Positions 57,901-64,000 of a DNA stretch of 64,000 nt are shown one piece after another. Numbering within the stretch: position 1 is the first letter of the stretch; every line of letters begins with the position of its first letter. The notes under the pieces are model-generated. The model was not told the DNA's origin, made no database searches, and worked only from the letters and a program-made list of their open reading frames with translations. The stretch spans positions 2,871,001-2,935,000 of the forward strand of contig JAMWBK010000005.1 in NCBI GenBank assembly GCA_029953675.1, read 5' to 3'. The stretch comes from Rhodosorus marinus. Taxonomy: Eukaryota; Rhodophyta; Stylonematophyceae; Stylonematales; Stylonemataceae. Made by a program: the position numbers and the translations under genes.

Positions 57901-59137
57901 CTGCCGTCAAGATACTTCATATATTCAAAATAATTTCGTCTATTAAAACGGAACTTTCCTGATTTTTTTTCAAGTCTTACCCCTTCGTCGCTTGGCAGGG
58001 TCTTTACATTATCGCCACTTACTAGGGGCAAAATATCACAGCGTTTCTCCTGAGTTTAACTAATTTGAAAATAAAAAGCGAGCAAATCAAGATTGCCAGC
58101 ACTATACCATACCCCCCTATTTCGGGCACCTCTGATTAACAGCAACCACGAATATTTTAGCCAAACTGCCACCACCCTCAAAGGAAAAAAAAAAATCCAG
58201 CAACGGAGATCACGTCAAAATGTCCACGGCCAGGAGAACTCTGTTTTTAGATATTTTACGTATTATCTTTTTTCTTCTTTTTTTCAACTGATCGCCCCGG
58301 TTCTATTTCTTCTAGACCAACAATATCTTATTTAATTCCATATTATCTTTAAATTTAGTCCATATATACATTTATTGAAATAATTATTCTGGTATTTGTT
58401 TCATAATTAAGATCCGTTCATTTCCAAAACATGGGTGGTCCATATAGTGTTCGATCCCAATACAAAAAGCGATAGATTATTTTAGCGTAAGGGGGTGGAT
58501 CTATGTTTTTAATATCGACAAGGGAAATTTTGATGGAAAAAATCACTGTTTTTAAGGTTATTTATGTTCTATTGGAATTTTGTATTGGGGGGGTTATGTG
58601 GATTGTTGATATGGGGTTTGGATTTCTTGGTTAATATAGCGATTGGTTTTTTCTCGGGTTTTTTTTGCAGACTTGCTCCATGAACGGTGTAGCTGTTGTC
58701 TTCATAAGTCCAGAAGTGTTCTGGGCATTGCTCAGACGAAGGAGGGTGTGGAGAAGACAGGGAAGGGAGGCTTTAAAGAAGTCGAGAGGGGGGGGGAGGG
58801 GGGGAACAAAGGTTTGTACATTGCAGGGATTTCTTTTTTTTACTTGAGGAGGACTTGGGTACGCTGGTGCTGGTTTGAGTCGCGGTTTAAGACTGGAGGG
58901 TATATAGAGAGATAATTTTTTATTAGAGTCGGAGAGTCGGTCCTGGCTTTTGTTGTGTTCTGAGGGTTGCTTGACCGGTATTCGATGATTAGGTCGAAGC
59001 GTTGGAGTTTGAGTTGCTACTTTTGCTGAGGGAGACCCTTTCTGTAACAGTTATTTTTCATTATTTCATAATAAGTTTATCAATCTAGTTTATATAGTCT
59101 TTCGTAATAGTTTGTTTGTTTGTCTTTGAGAAGAGAG

Positions 59138-60027
59138 ATGGATCGTGAAATTGCTGCTGGTGCATTGGCACAGGGAGCCAACGCAGTAGCGAATTTGAAG
59201 GATCTGACCGGGTCGGCTACAATGAATAACTCGATCATTAATACGGTTATCATGCAACAACAGAAGAGGATTGCTGACCTGGAGAAAGAGTTGATGGATT
59301 CCCGAGCGGAAGTGAAGAAAATTAGATTCTCAGTGAAGGAAAAGGTATGCTGGGCCAAAGTTGTGCTTGCTGTGATGGGCTTCCTTCCCATGCTTTGGTT
59401 TCTAATATCTTTTTCTCGAATGCGGTTTAGGGTGGGACGATGTCTGTAGCGTCTGCGGATAGTAGGGTTGGAGCCGGCGCTGTGTCGTCAATTGGAACAA
59501 AGAGAAAGCACCATTCCAGCAGCAGGTTCCCCGATGCGGTCGGAAATCCACGGTATTGGACTGCTGATGAGCATTCGAGGTTCCTGGTAGCATGTGAGAA
59601 GTTCGGCTCCAGAAATTATGTGGCTATTTCCTCGTTTGTCGGGAGCAGGACTCCGAAACAGGTCAGGACTCATGTGCAAAAGTATGAGGTGCGACTCATG
59701 CGAGAGTCGAACAGCAGACTGCCGTCATTTGGGAACGAACCTTCGGCAGAGAAGGACAGGAGCAATGTTGACAAGGAGCCCGCGAAGAGGGCAGCAATGG
59801 AAAAGGCATCGGTCGGCTCAACTGTTTCCTTTGAAAGCGAGAAAAGGGAAGACAGCCTCGTTCACGACAGAGTATTCGCGTCAGAACACGAAGGCGATGC
59901 GGACAGCATTTGCATGGAAATGCTCGAGGGCGATACACTGACTGGCAAAGTGAAGGGGCTTAGCGATGTCGAGTTCTTGGACGAATGGTTTGTTGATGAC
60001 GATGCGTCCAAGGTTGAAAGTTCTTAG
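59138..60027 (+). CDS. Single-repeat MYB-like protein, variant SHAQKYF class
   Basis: Exons 59138-59344 and 59431-60027 join at AAG|GGT to give 267 aa. Exon 1 encodes a 69-residue helical N-terminus (MQQQKRIADLEKELMDSRAE) that may dimerise as a coiled coil. Exon 2 carries one MYB repeat, YWTADEHSRFLVACEKFGSR, then ISSFVGSRTPKQVRTHVQKY. The third helix reads THVQKYE where the class hallmark is SHAQKYF. The rest is acidic and Ser-rich, ending EFLDEWFVDDDASKVESS, a possible activation region. SHAQKYF MYBs are DNA-binding transcription factors common in plants, algae and stramenopiles. Targets cannot be told from here. The first in-frame ATG was taken as start. Confidence 0.85.
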
Positions 60028-60600
60028 CATCTTCAACTTGGAGATGCTTCTTCCACTTCGTCCTTCAAATATCATTTGACTTTCGAGTTTTTAAATATTG
60101 ATTCCCACACAATAATAGTTACTATATACGTGCTAAGAGCAAGCGATTACCCGTAAAAACCAAGTACTTAACAACGACAAATGTCCTTTCTGTACACCTA
60201 GCTGTTACAAAGAGTTGTAGAGTTCCCCCGTTCTCACACTAGCCTCCCGCAAATTGCCTATGATCGATCAGCCCTCAGAACGCACATCTTTGTTACCCTG
60301 CAGGCCTGGTAGCTAGCTAGCAACCTAGCTTCTATTGTTGGATTAGCAAGTACTCGGGCTAGCTTCCTACTATCGGAGCCGCGGATCGTTTGCCTCTCGA
60401 GACGCCGGTCCGCAGGACCTAGATATATCTCATTCCGTACTGCCAGGCTAGTTGAGTATCCAGCACGGATGCTCAAGTATAGCAAAAATCATCTTTTCAC
60501 TCTCAGGTCGTAGATCTATCAGGTGCATTTTATCAAAATGGACAGGAGATGGAGGTTTTTTTTTTTTCAGATTCAGTTGTGGAGTAGAAGCGTCAGCTCT
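60028..60600. other. Convergent intergenic space
   Basis: 3' flanks of the MYB-like gene and the AMSH-like gene. No gene seen. Confidence 0.6.
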
Positions 60601-61852
60601 TCAGGAACAAAATTTGCACACCTTGAACGAAGGGGTGGTCTCCCGCGCCTGTATCTTTTGTACATGTTGCGCTTCCTTGTAGAGGGGACTGCCAGCCCCT
60701 GGGTAGCCGTCAGGGATGTGAGATGACATATTGGTTTCTCCGATGCGGTCCGAGTATCTCAGAATAAAGCTCAGGCCAAGCTCCGTGAGTCCAAAGAACT
60801 TGCACTGCGTAGGCTCGTTTGGGTCAACTATCCCAACCACGCACTCCGGCATCATAGCCTGAAATCCCGCGTGGCTCCGCAGTTCGGTTGGACTAGGTTC
60901 TTTGCTTCCATCTACATTGACTACAAGCCAGCCTAGAACAAAGAGGCCTTTGGCTTCCTGCACGCAGCAGGATGGGGTTTGGAGGTAGCAGCTCCCTTTA
61001 GAAACGATCGATGCTCAAGATCTAGATAACCTGCGCGAGAGGTGATGGCCGCATTCCTACCTGAAGCCCTAGTATGTTCATTTCGTCGAGCATTTCACAG
61101 TTGTCCTTTGAGCCACGCTGATGAGGAACCACCAACGCCGCTACCCGGAGCTTCGACGCGTCTTGTCCGATTTCCTCTAGCTTTCCTGCCAATAGCCCGA
61201 TGCTTTGTGCTCCGCTTTGAGTCGTTTCAGAGGACATCCGTTCCAAAACTTGCAGAACGCCCTCTTCAATTTCAAGAGGTCTATTCTGGCTTACCCGAGA
61301 CTGCTTCTCACAGGAGGAAGAGAGCCAGATTCTAAGCCTTCAATCCGCGCAGTGGAGCACTGTTGACAATGAACATATTTCTCTGCTAAACGAAGTACCT
61401 TTGCTACGCTCACGTCCATTGAATCTATCTTTGGCGAAACCTCGATCTGGCCCTTGAGATGTTCCAGTGAGATGAGGCATTTCCCCGTAATCCTCCTCAG
61501 CTCCTTCAACCACTGCTCGTTCTGCGGAAGAGAATACTCCGGGTGGGCAGGTAATGTCCTGTTCGCCACCTGAACACAGCGTATATGAAGGAGTGCACTT
61601 CTCTCCGCATCCCCAGCGCTCATGTACTGCTCAGCCTGCAACAGCGTCTGCTTCAATGTCATACAGTACCGAGCCAAACTCAGCGAAGAGTCCACTGGTA
61701 TCGTCGGACAACGATCGAACAATCGCTGCATGATGGATTCAAACACTCGAAAAAGAACAAAACAAAGACAGCTTTTTCTCTCCCCTGGTGGTCTCCTTGT
61801 CATCAACAGACCCGCTATGGATCCTCCAGTACTCACCGTTCCCACCCTCCAT
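60601..61852 (-). CDS. AMSH-like (STAMBP) protein with a degenerate JAMM site
   Basis: Exons 61852-61837, 61745-61399, 61285-61061 and 60957-60601 give 314 aa in frame. The N-terminal half is the helical MIT-like/USP8-dimer domain of AMSH (LARYCMTLKQTLLQAEQYMS, then ALLHIRCVQVANRTLPAHP), which in relatives binds ESCRT-III. The C-terminal half has the MPN fold of AMSH: SIGLLAGKLEE, RVAALVVPHQRGSKDNCEML, FVLGWLVVNVDG, HAGFQAMMPECVVGIVDP and KFFGLTELGLSFIL. Active AMSH has Glu in IETCGILAGKL, HTHP after LGWI, and SSVD ten residues on. Here these read AQSIGLLAGKL, VVNV and SPTE, so the catalytic Glu, both His and the Asp are all replaced. The contiguous coding sequence leaves no splice alternative for the His pair. 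Likely a non-catalytic scaffold in endosomal ubiquitin sorting. The 16-base first exon is the weakest part. Confidence 0.82.
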
Positions 61853-64000
61853 CCTACGGAACCTCCATAGGGGCTTTTTCTGGCGCTCTCAGCGATCTGT
61901 AGTTCCGTTGGCGAGTGGAGCCCCGCCCGGCTAATATCAAGGCTATTCGTGAGAAGGATTTATGCTGAGCATTCTGTTCTACTGGCTATACTTGTCAATC
62001 CCAGCGGGTCGAACCACAGGAGCTTTCCGAGCAGCATCCTCTCGATTTTTGAATTATCTTTGAGGGTTTGCGACTGGTTGCTTGCGAGTAACCTGCGAAG
62101 GATGAACTGAAGTTTACTTGCTCCCCCTCGCGCGCTCTGTACTTCTGCAGCAAAATTTACGAGCTGAAGAGCTTGATCTTTATTACTGCCAAAGCTCGTT
62201 TTGAATATACTCGCATCAAGTTGGGGTGGTTCTTTTCACGGCTTGTTGTTCGGACTGAGAATCGGGATGAAAGGCAAACAGAGTATCGTTTGTGATGGTT
62301 TCGAATCTGAGTGCCGAAGTCTACCATGTATATGGCACTGAAACGATCTACACGAACGCTTTGCTGCAAGTACCGTAAGCGACGAAGCCTCGAACGCGCC
62401 GGGTGTGTGTGGAGGGAAGGGGGATCGGAATATAGAAATACTCCAACGAAAACTCAAAAAGAAGAAATTCAGCCTAGCTCTCTGTTATTGGATGGCTTGA
62501 ATCTTGCAAATTTTTTTGCTAAAAGCTTTCACGAACATTGATCGCACTGATCTGTTTCGCCGTGTATCCGAACATATGATTTTACCCTTACGCTGGGCGT
62601 CCTGTGCACCAAGCTCGCAGTCAGCTTCGCCCTCATGCCCTTATTTGGGCTCATACACCCGAAATTCAGGCTTTGTTTTTCCCCTGAATAGGTCACTACG
62701 GACCTCGCGAAGCGTGCCCTTATATCTCTCGCCGTAGCCCACACAACGGAGTGAGGAAAATTTGACCATGGGATAGCCTCTGAAGACTATTCCCCGTCGG
62801 AAGGAGACAAAAGATATCTCCGGGAGCAATATGAACTCGTCGACACTCACAGAATGCACCAGGTGAACCACCAGAGGGCGAAAACTATCCCCATTTGACA
62901 ACGGCCTCAACTAGACTTCTGCTCGGATAACGACACTCAATCCAATGAATTCAGCTATCAATCATTATTAGTGTTCAATCATTTATATCCGACTGGTTTT
63001 TGGGGCCGGAAAATTTAACAAGGACAGTGCAAATGACCTGGGCCCCTAGAATCATTTGTGACCGCTTCATCGAATCAAGGAATACCCCTCCTATTCTCGG
63101 GCAACTTCCATTGCAATTTGGATCTAAAAAGTTTATGATTATGATTAATTGAGATTCTACATTTAATGTTTCCGTGGGAGGGAAGGGGCAGTATTGAGAA
63201 CTTTTCGAAATCTTGTAGAGAAAACTATACCCCGTAGTGGATTGAGTAAGAAGATGATTTTGTTTTGGGAAATAGTTTAGAACATGGATCACTATTTAAT
63301 TTTTTCCCCTTTTTTTGTGCTCAGTTTATTTGTGTTGATTATTAGGTGTTTTTTTACGTTCCTTTGTCAGCAAAAACTTTCCAGAATTTTTGAGCACGTT
63401 TTTGAGAGGCGGGCATTGACTTCGGTCTTAAGAGGTTGAGAGCAGTTCGGATTCACATTTCATGGCATGGTTTGGTGATCAGAAGTTCTCCGAAGCGGAC
63501 TCTAACGTAGAAAGTCGTTTGTTTGTGATGAGCACTGGTGGTGAGCTCTGTGGGCTAGGACTTTGTCATTCCGATATCTGCCACGTGGTAAAGTGAGGAA
63601 CCGAGCCCTTCACTTGCATGTCCGAAAACTCGCGCACTCGCCGTCTCTGCTGGACCCGCCACATGGCATGTGAACAGGAGTTAGAGCGTGGGCCATTACG
63701 AACCACTGCTTCCACGCCGATGCCGATCTGGCATATCATTGCAGCTTACTGCAATGACATGCCAGGATCCGCAGAGTCAACCTCTCCGCACTGCGGGTGC
63801 AGAAGCATCCTGATAACTCAGAAAAGGTTCTCTCAATAGCAAAAACGGGGAGAGGGCAGACCACTCTTTCGACGGCTCGTCTATTTCAACCCTAATAATA
63901 ATAGGAGGAAACCCGCTTTAATTTATCCAACGAAAAACTCCAATCGTCTTATCTTGCAGTCAGAAACCGCAAGCAGAGATAGTGTTACCATCACGATATC
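61853..64000. other. Gene-poor end of window
   Basis: Promoter side of the AMSH-like gene, then short unrecognised frames (for example minus 62641-62910, plus 63618-63839). 62940-63400 is AT-rich. Nothing supportable. Confidence 0.5.

Larger units (their letters stand above)
53849..59137. other. Gene-poor, repeat-bearing, AT-rich stretch
   Basis: Contains tandem duplications listed separately. 55300-56950 has many short frames without family signal; some may be decayed mobile elements. 57250-58640 is strongly AT-rich with poly-A and poly-T runs. I support no gene here. Confidence 0.5.

Noticed and set aside
1-64000. CRISPR arrays, tRNA or rRNA genes
   Set aside because: No regularly spaced identical repeats, and no sequence that folds as a convincing cloverleaf or matches rRNA by eye.

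Overview
This is nuclear DNA from a eukaryote with spliceosomal introns. Nearly every gene is broken by GT-AG introns of about 60-160 bases. Splicing by eye restored one continuous frame in almost all genes, and I give exon coordinates where the frame closed. The organism is probably an alga. A C-terminally anchored rubredoxin typical of oxygenic phototrophs, a plant-type calmodulin-like family, and a variant SHAQKYF-class MYB protein point that way. A mesophilic red alga is my first guess, but the sequence alone does not settle the lineage. There is no operon structure, CRISPR array or prokaryotic signal, and I saw no convincing tRNA or rRNA gene.

Layout. 1-12 kb: an EndoU RNase (cut by the window edge), a possible LINE relic, a doubled EF-hand protein, the DEAD-box helicase DDX49/Dbp8 and the tRNA-dihydrouridine synthase Dus3. 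12-21 kb: a long coiled-coil protein with a centrosomin CM1 motif, a ten-exon protein joining a BAG domain to an alpha-crystallin (Hsp20) domain, a large inverted duplication and a decayed tandem repeat. 21-30 kb: LST8 (TOR complex), a NIPA-type magnesium transporter, an unknown four-exon gene, an MRG15/Eaf3 chromo-barrel protein and a membrane rubredoxin. 30-42 kb: a large NSD-like histone methyltransferase (two PWWP, AWS, SET, post-SET, Tudor-like tail) and a single-pass receptor-like protein with an IPT/TIG-like and probably REJ-like ectodomain. 42-54 kb: a small HAD-like protein, a fusion of a WLS-like multi-pass membrane domain with a class 3 lipase, and a radical SAM enzyme. 54-64 kb: a gene-poor AT-rich stretch, a MYB-like protein and an AMSH-like protein whose JAMM metal-binding residues are replaced.

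The genes do not form one pathway; they are mostly housekeeping and regulatory. DDX49 and Dus3 act in RNA maturation. MRG15 and the NSD-like enzyme both belong to H3K36-methylation biology, one as reader and one as writer, about 3 kb apart. LST8, the BAG/Hsp20 protein and the AMSH-like protein touch growth control, chaperoning and ubiquitin.

The most unusual items are the AMSH-like protein with a dismantled active site, the BAG-Hsp20 fusion with its inverted duplication, the tandemly doubled EF-hand gene with matching intron positions, the CM1 protein in a probable alga, and the WLS-lipase fusion.
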